NCBI GenBank assembly: GCA_910576545.1
Contig: CAJTKM010000008.1
Span: 1 to 64,000, forward strand
Length of the DNA stretch: 64,000 bases
Reading direction: 5' to 3'
DNA from: Lachnospiraceae bacterium
GTDB taxonomy: Bacteria > Bacillota > Clostridia > Lachnospirales > Anaerotignaceae
The notes below the pieces were generated by a model. That model was given only the letters and a program-made list of their open reading frames with translations. It had not been told where the DNA came from and made no database searches. The position numbers and the translations under genes were made by a program. This document shows, in pieces, positions 52,452-60,359 of the stretch; position 1 is the first letter of the stretch, and each line of letters opens with the position of its first letter.

Positions 52452-53126
52452 ATGCTGGTCGAACTGGCAGCCGCCCCTGCGGCGGCAGGTCTGTTTTTTA
52501 TGTATGTGAAGGATAAATATGAAAAGGAGCCGTGGCGTATGCTCCTGCTTGGCCTGCTGTTCGGTCTTTATACTGCGGCAGTCATTTACCCGCTGGGGCG
52601 TTGGCTGGAATGGCGTTTCCCGCATGAGGAAACACCCCTGTATACGGCTTTCCTCAGCTCTGCCGGTGTCGAGGAGGGCGTAAAATTCCTGTTCCTGTTC
52701 TTCCTCACATGGCTGAACTGCAACTTTAATGAGCCTCTTGACGGCATTGTGTATGCGGTATTCCTTTCGCTCGGTTTTGCATGGGTCGAAAATATCGTCT
52801 ATGTAACGCATCCTGTGCTGGGAGGTTACGAAACGGCTCTGGTACGGGCGGCGCTCTCTGTGCCGGGACATGGGCTGTTTGGCGTACAGATGGGCTACCA
52901 CCTTGGACGCGCGAAATTCGGCATGGGCAGCCGTGCCGTCCAGCTTTTTCTGGCGTTTGCCGTGCCGTATCTGCTCCATGCGCTGTATAATTTTTTTCTG
53001 CTGGAAAAAGACGGTGCATACTGGATCTGTTTTGCTGTTCTAGAGTTCTGTCTCTGGGGCATGGGCATCTGGCGGATACGCCAGTTTCAGCAGGCATCGC
53101 CCTTCCGCCGTAAATTTATTTGTTGA
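52452..53126 (+). CDS. prsW: PrsW family intramembrane metalloprotease
   Basis: The 224-residue polytopic protein has the three catalytic motifs: Glu74-Glu75 in VEEGVK, His140 in PGHGLFG and His176 in LLHALYN. About seven helices are predicted. In Bacillus PrsW starts cleavage of the anti-sigma factor RsiW under envelope stress; the substrate here is not in the window. AAAGGGGG stands before the ATG. No promoter is evident other than sequence within or before the adjacent MITE. Confidence 0.9.
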   Translation: MLVELAAAPAAAGLFFMYVKDKYEKEPWRMLLLGLLFGLYTAAVIYPLGRWLEWRFPHEETPLYTAFLSSAGVEEGVKFLFLFFLTWLNCNFNEPLDGIVYAVFLSLGFAWVENIVYVTHPVLGGYETALVRAALSVPGHGLFGVQMGYHLGRAKFGMGSRAVQLFLAFAVPYLLHALYNFFLLEKDGAYWICFAVLEFCLWGMGIWRIRQFQQASPFRRKFIC

Positions 53127-53151
53127 ATTTCGCCAAAAAATGTGATATGCT
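53123..53151 (+). promoter_or_regulatory. Promoter of the stalk-domain protein gene
   Basis: TTGAAT (53123-53128), overlapping the prsW stop, and TATGCT (53146-53151) are 17 bp apart. Confidence 0.65.
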
Positions 53152-53180
53152 TTCCAGTGCGACAGAAGGGAAGGAAAGAT

Positions 53181-54209
53181 ATGAGCATGAAAAAACTGGC
53201 GGCAATTGTTTTTGCCGGTGCGATATTGATGGCGGGGGCGATGGGCATTTCCATGAAGCTGACACAGCAGCGCGAGCTGGAAATGGAGGTTGCAGATGTG
53301 CCGAAAACTGTGACGGGGCAGCCGGAAACAGGCGAAACAAAAACGCTTGGCAGCATGGAGAACATCCCGCTGTATTATGACGATGAGAAAAAGCTGCTCC
53401 TTCCCCTGCGGAATGTGACAGAAGGCCTGGGCGGCTCTGTGACATGGGAGCGGGAAAGCCGCAAGGCAACCGTTTCCTGTTTTGGGCGCCTGCTGACGCT
53501 GTTCCCCGGGGAGGAAGCCGGCACGTTGAACGGCTACGAAATTACACTGCCGGAGCCTGCGGAAATGATTAACGGCTGCCTGTATATTGACAGCGGGCGG
53601 CTTTCGGAGTATTTTGGCGCGGATGTGATTTGGAATAATGAAAGCAGGCAGGTTACGCTGAAAACAGGCGACCCCGCGATGCCTTCCGCCGCAGTCCGCT
53701 GCATGGAGGGCAAAAAAGGCGGCAGAGCATACATGCTGGAAACGCCTGTGATTGTCGGCTTGAACGATGCGAATTTTGAGAAAAGCCTGAATGAAGCTCT
53801 CGCGGAGGAGATGCGCACGCTGGGGGCGGGCTATCTGGACACGACGGACGCGGACGGGACGTTCCGGCTGGATGCGGGGACTGATTTTCTGACGAAGGAC
53901 TTCATTTCCTTTTGCTGGAACGGGGAAAAGGACGGCGTACCATTCTGCCGCACAAAAAATATCGACCTGAAGGGACAGAAGGAAGTTTCGCTTTCGCACC
54001 TGCTGACGGCGGGGTCTTTGGAGAAAATAAAGTCTGCACTGGGGGACAGCTGGCAGAACGGCGGTTTTTATCTTTCGGATACGGAGGGGCTTGTGCTGCT
54101 GACGGAGGACGAAAACGGCGGGATACACCCGTATATCTGGACGGAAACGGGAGAACTGCGCTGGAAGAGCAGTTTTCGGGAGATTGCCGGGGCGTATGGA
54201 TTAGGCTGA
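53181..54209 (+). CDS. Exported protein with stalk domain and DUF3298/RsiV-like C-terminal part
   Basis: The 342-residue protein has a signal anchor (KKLAAIVFAGAILMAGAMGI, about 4-23), a copper amine oxidase N-like stalk domain (about 60-165; YYDDEKKLLLPLRNVTEGLGGSV) and a C-terminal part (about 175-342). That part ends in the pattern GGIHPYIWTETGELRW seen in RsiV/DUF3298 proteins. The stalk suggests wall contact. Neighbouring prsW makes an envelope-stress role attractive, but no sigma factor is present. Confidence 0.65.
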   Translation: MSMKKLAAIVFAGAILMAGAMGISMKLTQQRELEMEVADVPKTVTGQPETGETKTLGSMENIPLYYDDEKKLLLPLRNVTEGLGGSVTWERESRKATVSCFGRLLTLFPGEEAGTLNGYEITLPEPAEMINGCLYIDSGRLSEYFGADVIWNNESRQVTLKTGDPAMPSAAVRCMEGKKGGRAYMLETPVIVGLNDANFEKSLNEALAEEMRTLGAGYLDTTDADGTFRLDAGTDFLTKDFISFCWNGEKDGVPFCRTKNIDLKGQKEVSLSHLLTAGSLEKIKSALGDSWQNGGFYLSDTEGLVLLTEDENGGIHPYIWTETGELRWKSSFREIAGAYGLG

Positions 54210-54254
54210 AAATTTTCAAGCTTGTATTTTTTTGAAAACATGAAAAAGTATGGC

Positions 54255-54283
54255 TTGACAAATCTAAAAATTTTTAGTAGACT
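54255..54283 (+). promoter_or_regulatory. Promoter of tRNA-Gly
   Basis: Perfect TTGACA (54255-54260) and TAGACT (54278-54283), 17 bp apart, 19 bp before the tRNA. Confidence 0.75.
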
Positions 54284-54301
54284 ATCCCTACAATGAAATA
54301 A

Positions 54302-54373
54302 GCGCGAGTGGCTCAGTGGTAGAGCATCGCCTTGCCAAGGCGAGGGTCGCGAGTTCGAATCTCGTCTCGCGCT
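54302..54373 (+). tRNA. tRNA-Gly (GCC)
   Basis: The cloverleaf is complete: acceptor GCGCGAG/CTCGCGC, anticodon stem TCGCC/GGCGA with loop TTGCCAA (anticodon GCC), T loop TTCGAAT, discriminator T. CCA is not encoded. It is a single tRNA gene with its own promoter and terminator, 3' of the stalk-domain gene. Confidence 0.97.
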
Positions 54374-54381
54374 TCAGGCAA

Positions 54382-54416
54382 AAGCCGGTTTTGAAAAATT
54401 CAAGACCGGTTTTTTG
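54382..54416 (+). terminator. Terminator of tRNA-Gly
   Basis: GCCGGTTTTGAA pairs with TTCAAGACCGGT, then a T run. Confidence 0.85.
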
Positions 54417-54514
54417 TTTCTTTTGAAAAAATAAGGAAGAAACGGGTTCGGGAAGTTTAAGGTGTTTGTGGCTTGCGAAACCCGAAAGTAACACGAACAG
54501 TAAGGAGGCATCTT

Positions 54515-54946
54515 ATGGAACACCAACACTTATCCCGCGCGATCCACGCGTTGCAGCAGGGAACTACCTTTGCGGCGGTGCTTTCTGACGGTCGGCTGGT
54601 GACATCGGAAAAAAAAGGCATTGCTCCGATGATGGAGTTGCTGGAACGCGACGCCTCGGCTTTGGAAGGGGCATCCGTTGCAGACAGGGTTATCGGCAGG
54701 GCGGCAGCTTTCCTGCTGGAAAAGGGCGGCGCGGCAGGTGTTTATGCCGGCATACTCAGCACCCACGCCAGAGAAGTTCTGGAAAAATGCGGTATCCCCT
54801 TTTCCTGTGGGGAGGAAACGCCCTATATCATCAACCGTGCGGGGACGGGCATGTGCCCGATGGAGGCATGTGTGCTGGAGCTGACGGACGCGGCGGAGGC
54901 CTATGAAGCCCTGCGGCAGAAACTGGCAGAGCTTTCGGCGCGGTAA
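54515..54946 (+). CDS. DUF1893 family protein
   Basis: The 143-residue protein has the cytidine-deaminase-like DUF1893 pattern (FAAVLSDGRLVTSEKKGIAPMMELL, DRVIGRAAAFLLEKGG, AREVLEKCGIPFS and ACVLELTDAAEAYEALR). It lacks a clear zinc motif. AAGGAGG precedes the ATG at 54515. It is followed after 18 bp by a radical-SAM gene. Function unknown. Confidence 0.8.
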   Translation: MEHQHLSRAIHALQQGTTFAAVLSDGRLVTSEKKGIAPMMELLERDASALEGASVADRVIGRAAAFLLEKGGAAGVYAGILSTHAREVLEKCGIPFSCGEETPYIINRAGTGMCPMEACVLELTDAAEAYEALRQKLAELSAR

Positions 54947-54964
54947 TGATTTGGGGGCGGGGAC

Positions 54965-55867
54965 ATGGATTGTATTCCGATGGAATGCAGAACGGCATGC
55001 AGCCGTGTAAAAGGGCGTTTTCCCTACCACTGGGACCTGAACGTCTATCGGGGCTGCACGCATGACTGCAAATACTGCTTTGCGCGCTATTCCCATGCGT
55101 ATTTGGAGGAAAAGGATTTTGCGAGGCGGGTATTTGTGAAAACGAATATCGCGGAAATGCTGGAAAAACAGCTGCGCAGCCCTCGCTGGGATGGAACGGT
55201 CGTCAATCTTGGCGGCGTGACGGACAGCTACCAGCCCTGTGAAGCGCGCGAAAAGCAGATGCCGGAAATCCTGCGGCTGATGATAAAATATAAAAATCCG
55301 GTTATACTTTCCACAAAGTCCGACCTGATACTGCGGGATTTTGACCTTCTGGACGAGCTGTCTCGTCTGGCGTTTGTGAATGTGGCTTCGACGGTGACAA
55401 CCATGGACGAGGATATTCGCCGAAAACTGGAGCCGGGGGCGGCGTCCTCCGCGCGGCGCATGGAAATGCTGGGAGCGTTCCGCAAAACGAAGGTACACAC
55501 ATCTGTACACATGATGCCTGTTATTCCGTTCCTGACGGACGGGGAGGAGAACATTGAAGCGGTATTTGCGGCGGCAAAATCGGCTGGTGTGGAATGGGTG
55601 CTGACTGCCCTGCTGAATCTGCGCGGACAGACGCGGGAGGTCTTTCTGGATTTTATGGAACGGGAATATCCGGAAAAATACAGAAAACTGCTGCCGCTTT
55701 ATCTGCGGGGCGGGCTGAAAGGCTACCGCGTGCCTGTTTGGGAAATAATTGCGCGGGTGCGGCGAAAATACGGGCTGTATTCCAATTACCAGCGTGCCAT
55801 CGACAGGGATCTGGCTGCAAGGCGCGGGCTGGAACCGGTGCAGCTTTCGCTGTTTGAGGAGGGATAA
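54965..55867 (+). CDS. SPL-family radical SAM protein
   Basis: The 300-residue enzyme carries the cluster motif Cys31-x3-Cys35-x2-Cys38 in RGCTHDCKYCFAR. It has the SAM-binding strand region NLGGVTDSYQPCE that resembles spore photoproduct lyase. The Cys that donates hydrogen in true SplB is not evident, so the substrate may differ from the thymine photoproduct. Many Clostridia carry this type (PA0069-like group). It is 4 bp from the DUF503 gene. Confidence 0.85.
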   Translation: MDCIPMECRTACSRVKGRFPYHWDLNVYRGCTHDCKYCFARYSHAYLEEKDFARRVFVKTNIAEMLEKQLRSPRWDGTVVNLGGVTDSYQPCEAREKQMPEILRLMIKYKNPVILSTKSDLILRDFDLLDELSRLAFVNVASTVTTMDEDIRRKLEPGAASSARRMEMLGAFRKTKVHTSVHMMPVIPFLTDGEENIEAVFAAAKSAGVEWVLTALLNLRGQTREVFLDFMEREYPEKYRKLLPLYLRGGLKGYRVPVWEIIARVRRKYGLYSNYQRAIDRDLAARRGLEPVQLSLFEEG

Positions 55868-55871
55868 AACC

Positions 55872-56153
55872 ATGGTAATCGGCATATGTGAGGCGACCTT
55901 TCGGGCGGAATGGGTGACGAACCTGAAAGAGAAACGCATGGTGGTAAAAAGCCTGATTGAGCGGACGCGTCATAAATTCAACGCCGCTGTGGCGGAAGTA
56001 GGCCGGCAGGAGGAGCACAAAATGTTTGTGATTGGCTTCGCCTGCGTGACGAATGAAACGCGCCACGCGGACGAAATGCTTCGGAATATACTGGATTTTA
56101 TGGAGAACAACACAGAAGCGGAATTGGTTTCCGCCGAACGGGAGATACTGTAA
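55872..56153 (+). CDS. DUF503 family protein
   Basis: The 93-residue protein opens VIGICEATFRAEWVTNLKEKRMVVKSL and continues RTRHKFNAAVAEVGRQEEH, standard for DUF503. It has a ferredoxin-like fold and unknown role, often found near rbfA elsewhere. The start lies 4 bp behind the radical-SAM stop. Confidence 0.85.
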   Translation: MVIGICEATFRAEWVTNLKEKRMVVKSLIERTRHKFNAAVAEVGRQEEHKMFVIGFACVTNETRHADEMLRNILDFMENNTEAELVSAEREIL

Positions 56154-56163
56154 AGAAGCCTGA

Positions 56164-56345
56164 CCAGACTGTCAAAAAACCAGCTTTCGTATCTGTTTTT
56201 GTGTCAAGGCAGAACTTTGGTCTGGTTCGCAAAGCGAACGACTTAGAATGAGTCCCATTATACCGGCAGTCCCTCGAAAAAGGCTTCGTATAGCGGGCAT
56301 AGCACGGCGTTGCCGTAGCCTGAGCCTTTTTTGACACGCTGGCAT
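56164..56345. repeat. Large imperfect inverted repeat between convergent genes
   Basis: GTCAAAAAACCAGC near the left end answers GCCTTTTTTGAC plus CTGG near the right end. Inside are a TTCGC-AAA-GCGAA hairpin and an AAAAAGGCT/AGCCTTTTT dyad. It may be a bidirectional terminator for DUF503 and the XRE gene or a worn short mobile element. Confidence 0.4.
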
Positions 56346-56358
56346 GGCTTCCCAGACA

Positions 56359-56625
56359 CTATTTCCGCCAAAGCTCATCTGCCGCGCAAAGGTCCTGTAA
56401 TATCTTGCGGACCTCCCGGTGGGCGTGCCATTGGCGGTCTGTCAGTTCGTCCAGCGAAACATCGAAAATATCGGCAATACGGATGAGCGTGGAAATATTC
56501 GGTTCATTCCGCCCGCTTTCGTAGTTGGAAATGGTCGTGTAATTAAACCCCAGCTTTGCAGCCAGCGTCTTTTGAGAAATGTTATATTCCTTGCGGAGAG
56601 AGCGTAATTTTTCTGCGAAGCTCAT
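56359..56625 (-). CDS. XRE family transcriptional regulator
   Basis: The 88-residue repressor-type protein has a Cro/CI helix-turn-helix (about 5-60; LRSLRKEYNISQKTLAAKLG and YTTISNYESGRNEP). A short C-terminal helix follows. ACGAGG stands before the ATG at 56625. An in-frame extension upstream has low-complexity sequence and no better start. The regulated gene is not obvious; 56626-57009 upstream holds only promoters. Confidence 0.85.
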   Translation of the reverse strand: MSFAEKLRSLRKEYNISQKTLAAKLGFNYTTISNYESGRNEPNISTLIRIADIFDVSLDELTDRQWHAHREVRKILQDLCAADELWRK

Positions 56626-56939
56626 TGGCAATACCTCGTTTCCGGGAACATGGGCAGTATCGTCACAAGTGTCTGCACACGCCTTTCCGGCAAATTTTGT
56701 GGGCTTTTTCGTTAAAAATTCTTGCCATACCGCCCATCTGACGGCTCCGGTGCGCCACATTGTACGCCTGCGAATTTTTGCCTGAAATCCGACCCAATTA
56801 TGCTCGAAAATATGTATACATGACTTATGACGGCACTGCCTGACAGACGATATGCACCATAAATTGATTATACATCATATTTTATGTATGGTAAATAGCT
56901 TTTTGCAAAGAAAGAAATATTTTGTAACAGAAACGTCAT
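56626..56939. other. Intergenic region between the divergent XRE gene and smpB
   Basis: The 384-bp gap is AT-rich toward smpB. Apart from the smpB promoter (56940-56967) nothing was recognised; no palindrome suits an XRE operator convincingly. Confidence 0.4.
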
Positions 56940-56967
56940 TTGCATTTTTGGAAAATTGTGATATACT
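56940..56967 (+). promoter_or_regulatory. Promoter of smpB
   Basis: TTGCAT (56940-56945) and TATACT (56962-56967), 16 bp apart. Confidence 0.55.
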
Positions 56968-57009
56968 GTTTTAGGATACAAAAAATGCGGCGGAAAGGCG
57001 GTGGCTTGT

Positions 57010-57483
57010 ATGGCAAAGGGCAAAGGGACAAAACTGATTGCGCAGAACAAAAAAGCGTATCATGATTATTTCATAGAAGAAACCATACAGGCAGGGCTTT
57101 CGCTTGCCGGAACAGAGGTAAAAAGCCTGCGGGCAGGCAAATGCAGCCTGAAGGAGAGCTTTATCCGTATGGAAAACGGCGAGGCTTTCGTCTATAACAT
57201 GCATATCAGCCCGTATGAACAGGGGAATATCTTCAATAAAGACCCCCTGCGCCCGAGGCGGCTTTTGCTGCACAAGAGCGAGATACGCAAACTAGCGCAC
57301 GAAAGCCAGGCGGCGGGGTACACAATTGTGCCGCTCAAGGTTTATTTTGACCGCAGTCTGGTAAAAATGGATATTGCACTGGCAAAGGGCAAAAAGCTCT
57401 ATGACAAGCGCGATACCATTGCTAAAAACGATATGCGCCGTCAGGCGGAAAAGGATTTCAAAATCCGAAACCTTACGCTGTAA
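57010..57483 (+). CDS. smpB: SsrA-binding protein SmpB
   Basis: The 157-residue protein carries tmRNA into stalled ribosomes. [41 protein letters not shown] and the C-terminal [14 protein letters not shown] tail are conserved. The tmRNA gene follows after 16 bp, probably on the same transcript or right behind it. Confidence 0.95.
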   Translation: MAKGKGTKLIAQNKKAYHDYFIEETIQAGLSLAGTEVKSLRAGKCSLKESFIRMENGEAFVYNMHISPYEQGNIFNKDPLRPRRLLLHKSEIRKLAHESQAAGYTIVPLKVYFDRSLVKMDIALAKGKKLYDKRDTIAKNDMRRQAEKDFKIRNLTL

Positions 57484-57499
57484 CGGAGCAGGGCATTCT

Positions 57500-57855
57500 G
57501 GGGATGTAATGGTTTCGACGGGGATCTTGAAAACAGGGACAGCCATCCGCGGGCCGGTTAACCGCGTCAACAAGCCGGAAAACTTTCTAAAAAGAAACGA
57601 CAACAATAGAGAATTACTCGCTGCCTGATTAACGGCAGCCGTCGGACTCCGGCTTCCCGCAGCTGGAGAGCCCGGCGTCGACTCAGCGGGGCACTTTTCT
57701 GCTTAAGCTTTGCGGCAGGAAAAGACTCATGAAGCTACTGAGGCACGCAGCCTGTCATTCGGCGGCGTGACGAGGGAATGAGAAAAGACTGACTGTGATG
57801 GGAGAGGTTCTTGCAGATGGGTTTTCGGACAGGGGTTCGATTCCCCTCATCTCCA
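57500..57855 (+). ncRNA. ssrA: Transfer-messenger RNA
   Basis: The 5' end GGGGATGTAATGGTTTCGAC and the 3' end GGTTCGATTCCCCTCATCTCCA form the tRNA-like domain (acceptor 57500-57506 with 57848-57854). The tag frame ends NDNNRELLAA with TGA at 57626-57628, slightly different from the usual LALAA end. Pseudoknot-type stems fill 57640-57800. CCA is not encoded. Confidence 0.97.
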
Positions 57856-57888
57856 TACAGGCGCGTACTATGCGCCAAAAAAAATTAA

Positions 57889-57915
57889 GGCTGGGCGGAT
57901 ACCCGGTCTTTTTTA
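57889..57915 (+). terminator. Terminator of tmRNA
   Basis: GGCTGGG (57889-57895) pairs with CCCGGTC (57902-57908), then six T. Confidence 0.75.
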
Positions 57916-58006
57916 TGTGCAGATTGCGTTTCTTTCGAAAAATGGCGGAAATGTACCATTCCCGAAGATTTGATAGTTTCTGATACTTTTTCGTTATCTT
58001 GTTTGA

Positions 58007-58031
58007 TACGGTTCGATTCCCGTCATCCGCT
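58007..58031 (+). other. Degenerate tRNA or tmRNA 3'-end fragment
   Basis: TACGGTTCGATTCCCGTCATCCGCT-like sequence has a T-loop, a shortened T stem and a 3' acceptor CATCCGC plus T, but no matching 5' half upstream. About 16 of 20 bases agree with the tmRNA 3' end 150 bp upstream. It could be an old attachment-site scar of an element that entered ssrA. Confidence 0.45.
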
Positions 58032-58038
58032 TCTGATT

Positions 58039-58062
58039 AGCCCCGGGAAACGGGGCTTTTTG
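58039..58062 (+). terminator. Terminator after the tRNA-like fragment
   Basis: AGCCCCG (58039-58045) pairs with CGGGGCT (58051-58057), then TTTTT. Confidence 0.8.
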
Positions 58063-58186
58063 TTTTTGGAATATATCTATATACATACGAGCTGCTTTTT
58101 TTCGGGAAAAAGGGTACACTATGTTTCAGGCAGGAAAGTTCAAAACGTCCGCTTACAAAAATAGGCAGCGCAAAACGGCAAAAGAC

Positions 58187-58215
58187 TTGAAATAAATTTC
58201 AAAAAGCGGTATACT
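58187..58215 (+). promoter_or_regulatory. Promoter of the NUDIX gene
   Basis: TTGAAA (58187-58192) and TATACT (58210-58215), 17 bp apart. The gap 57916-58186 otherwise contains only the tRNA-like fragment and terminator. Confidence 0.75.
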
Positions 58216-58264
58216 ATTAACAATGCAGAAAAATGAAGAAAATGGAACAGGCGGAGGGAATGCG

Positions 58265-58735
58265 ATGATAGAAGCAGTCAGCTGCGGCGGCGTCGTGATA
58301 TACAAGTGGAAGATCCTTCTGCTGTATAAGAATCAAAATGGCAGATATATGGGCTGGGTACTGCCCAAAGGCACAGTGGAGGAAAATGAAACCTACCGGC
58401 AGACGGCTTTGCGCGAGGTAAAGGAGGAATCCGGCGCGACGGGTGAGATTATTAAATACGTTGGAAAGACGCAGTATACCTTTAAGGGAAGCGAGGACAC
58501 CGTCAGCAAAACGGTACACTGGTATTTGATGAGCGCGAATTCCTTTTACTGCAAACCTCAAAGCGAGGAATACTTTGCTGACGCCGGATTTTATAAATTC
58601 CACGAGGCCTATCATCTGCTGAAATTCAACGATGAACGCCAGATTCTGAAAAAGGCATATTATGAATACAGCGAAATGCGCAAAAATAAAGAATTCCTGC
58701 GCAGAAAATTTAGCGAGAGGAACAGCAAACCATAA
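58265..58735 (+). CDS. NUDIX hydrolase
   Basis: The 156-residue protein has the Nudix box GTVEENETYRQTALREVKEESGA in pieces (Gx5Ex7REUxEEx) at about 36-58. A KYVGKTQYTF strand and a long C-terminal basic helix follow. Diadenosine polyphosphate or other nucleotide hydrolysis is likely; the C-terminal extension is longer than in MutT. GGAGGG precedes the ATG at 58265. The next gene follows after 22 bp. Confidence 0.85.
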   Translation: MIEAVSCGGVVIYKWKILLLYKNQNGRYMGWVLPKGTVEENETYRQTALREVKEESGATGEIIKYVGKTQYTFKGSEDTVSKTVHWYLMSANSFYCKPQSEEYFADAGFYKFHEAYHLLKFNDERQILKKAYYEYSEMRKNKEFLRRKFSERNSKP

Positions 58736-58757
58736 ATTTTTAAGGAGAGATGCGGTT

Positions 58758-59054
58758 ATGAAAAAATGTTTTGAAGTAAGGCCCGGGTTTGACGACCTGA
58801 AGGAACGTATTGTTGTGCTGAAAGACGAAACAGACAAAAAGACACTGTTCGCGGTTATTGCAATCGTTGCGGCAGTCATGATTGCGGTTACGGCAGGCGT
58901 GATTTATCTGTTGAAAACGCGCATGGACGATGATTTCGATGAAGACTGGGATTATGACTGGGATGATATGGAGGACGAGTTCTGCGAGGATAATGGCGAA
59001 TGCTGCTGCACAGACAGCGATGTAGATGATTCCGTAAAAGTAGAACAGGTTTAA
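58758..59054 (+). CDS. Small membrane protein with acidic, Cys-containing tail
   Basis: The 98-residue protein has a short basic/amphipathic N-terminus, one membrane helix (LFAVIAIVAAVMIAVTAGVIYLL, about 30-52) and a tail of almost only Asp, Glu and Trp with a CEDNGECCCTDSD cluster. Topology and role are unknown. Such tails in Clostridia may bind calcium or metal. AAGGAGAG precedes the ATG. Probably co-transcribed with the NUDIX gene. Confidence 0.65.
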   Translation: MKKCFEVRPGFDDLKERIVVLKDETDKKTLFAVIAIVAAVMIAVTAGVIYLLKTRMDDDFDEDWDYDWDDMEDEFCEDNGECCCTDSDVDDSVKVEQV

Positions 59055-59073
59055 TCTGCGGCAAAGGAAAAAA

Positions 59074-59142
59074 GGGGCGCGGCTGGGTCTGCGCCCCATA
59101 AGGCGGTTTGGCTGAAGAAAGCGCATTGTTTTCTTCAGCCAA
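59074..59142 (+). terminator. Two hairpins after the NUDIX transcript
   Basis: GGGGCGC/GCGCCCC (59074-59097) and TTGGCTGAAGAAA/TTTCTTCAGCCAA (59108-59142). Neither has a perfect T run right behind it; together they likely end transcription before the cggR promoter. Confidence 0.55.
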
Positions 59143-59164
59143 CAGCCATGATGGAATATCTTTT

Positions 59165-59205
59165 TTTACCGTTAATGGGACAAAAAGCGCATAATAGGGA
59201 CAAAA
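59165..59205 (+). promoter_or_regulatory. cggR promoter with CggR operator repeats
   Basis: GGGACA stands at 59177-59182 and GGGACAAAA at 59197-59205, an exact direct repeat 20 bp apart, on both sides of a CATAAT -10 box (about 59190-59195). CggR of Bacillus binds two tandem GGGAC-containing half sites, so autoregulation released by fructose-1,6-bisphosphate is expected. The -35 box is weak (TTTACC near 59165). Confidence 0.7.
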
Positions 59206-59230
59206 TACAGCCAGAATAGGTGGGTAACAA

Positions 59231-60259
59231 GTGGAACGAAAATTGCAGCTACTGAAGAAAATTGCACCGGATTTGACGGAGGAATTTATCAAACGCTACC
59301 GGGTATTGAAAACAATACGGCTCCTGCAGCCCTGCGGGCGGCGGCTGGTGGTCTGTTCCCTGGGAATGACGGAGCGGACAGTGCGCAGCGAGATTGAACG
59401 GCTCAGCGCGCAGGAGCTGGTGAAAGTGTCGAAAATCGGCATGAGCCTGACAGAAGCCGGAACGGATGTTCTGCGGGGGCTGGAAGAAGTATTTTCCGCG
59501 CTGACAGGGCTTTCTGTGCTGGAAGAACGGCTGGGAAGCGCGCTGGGCGCAAGAAAAGTATATATTGCACAGGGCGACAGTGATGACAGCGAGCGGGCGA
59601 AAAAAGAAATGGGCCAGCTTGCAGCAAAGGCTCTGCTGGAAAATGCGGCGGAGGAGCGAAGAATTGCGATTACGGGAGGGTCAACAATGGCGGAGCTGGT
59701 ACAGGCAGTACCGGAAATGACCTCCCGGATGGCGCGAATGGTGCTGCCGGCGCGGGGCAGTGTTGGGCGGAAACTGGAATTGCAGGCGGATACGCTGGCG
59801 GCGAAGCTGGCGGAAAAGCTGCTTTCGGATTACCGCATGCTGCATTTGCCGGATAACCTGAGCGCGCATGTGCTGGAAGAAATGAAGCAGGACCCGGAGG
59901 TTGCGGAAACGATAGAGGAAATGAAACAGGCGGATATTCTGCTTTTGGGCGTTGGCAACGCACTGGAAATGGCCGAGCGGCGGAGGCTGGACGCGGGCAT
60001 ATGCGGACAGCTGCAGCGGGACGGCGCGGTTGCGGAGGCCTGCGGTTATTATTTCGATGCAAAAGGGAATATTGTTTATGAAACGTGTTCTATTGGCATT
60101 GACTTCAATGAGATTCAAAATGCTGAATGCGTCATTGTAATGGCGGGCGGCAGGCGGAAGGCGGAGAGCCTGATGGCGGTCAGCCACAGTATTTCGAGCG
60201 GGATTTTTGTTACGGACGAGGGCGCCGCGCTGGAGATGCTGCATTTGGCAGGGAAATAA
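59231..60259 (+). CDS. cggR: Central glycolytic genes regulator
   Basis: The 342-residue SorC/DeoR-family repressor has an N-terminal winged helix (about 25-80; LGMTERTVRSEIERLSAQELV) and a C-terminal sugar-phosphate domain (about 90-340; AITGGSTMAELVQAV, LLLGVGNALEMAERR, DFNEIQNAECVIVMAGG). The GTG start has GGTGGG in front. In Bacilli it governs gapA-pgk-tpiA-pgm-eno. Here pgk, tpiA and gpmI follow but gap is missing. Confidence 0.9.
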   Translation: MERKLQLLKKIAPDLTEEFIKRYRVLKTIRLLQPCGRRLVVCSLGMTERTVRSEIERLSAQELVKVSKIGMSLTEAGTDVLRGLEEVFSALTGLSVLEERLGSALGARKVYIAQGDSDDSERAKKEMGQLAAKALLENAAEERRIAITGGSTMAELVQAVPEMTSRMARMVLPARGSVGRKLELQADTLAAKLAEKLLSDYRMLHLPDNLSAHVLEEMKQDPEVAETIEEMKQADILLLGVGNALEMAERRRLDAGICGQLQRDGAVAEACGYYFDAKGNIVYETCSIGIDFNEIQNAECVIVMAGGRRKAESLMAVSHSISSGIFVTDEGAALEMLHLAGK

Positions 60260-60263
60260 AAAA

Positions 60264-60335
60264 GATTAAGACCTTGGGGCTTTGCCCCAAACCCTGCAAG
60301 GGCTTTCAGCCCTTGACCCATTTGCTGCAAAACTG
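60264..60335 (-). repeat. REP-like repeat (family A) after cggR
   Basis: AAGACCTTGGGGCTTTGCCCCAA and CAAGGGCTTTCAGCCCTTG in inverted orientation directly behind the cggR stop. Confidence 0.8.
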
Positions 60336-60359
60336 TGTTTTGCGGGAGAATCATTATTT

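Noticed and set aside
58007..58031. Complete tRNA gene downstream of ssrA
   Set aside because: No D arm, anticodon arm or 5' acceptor strand pairs with the 3' end. The T stem is one base short.
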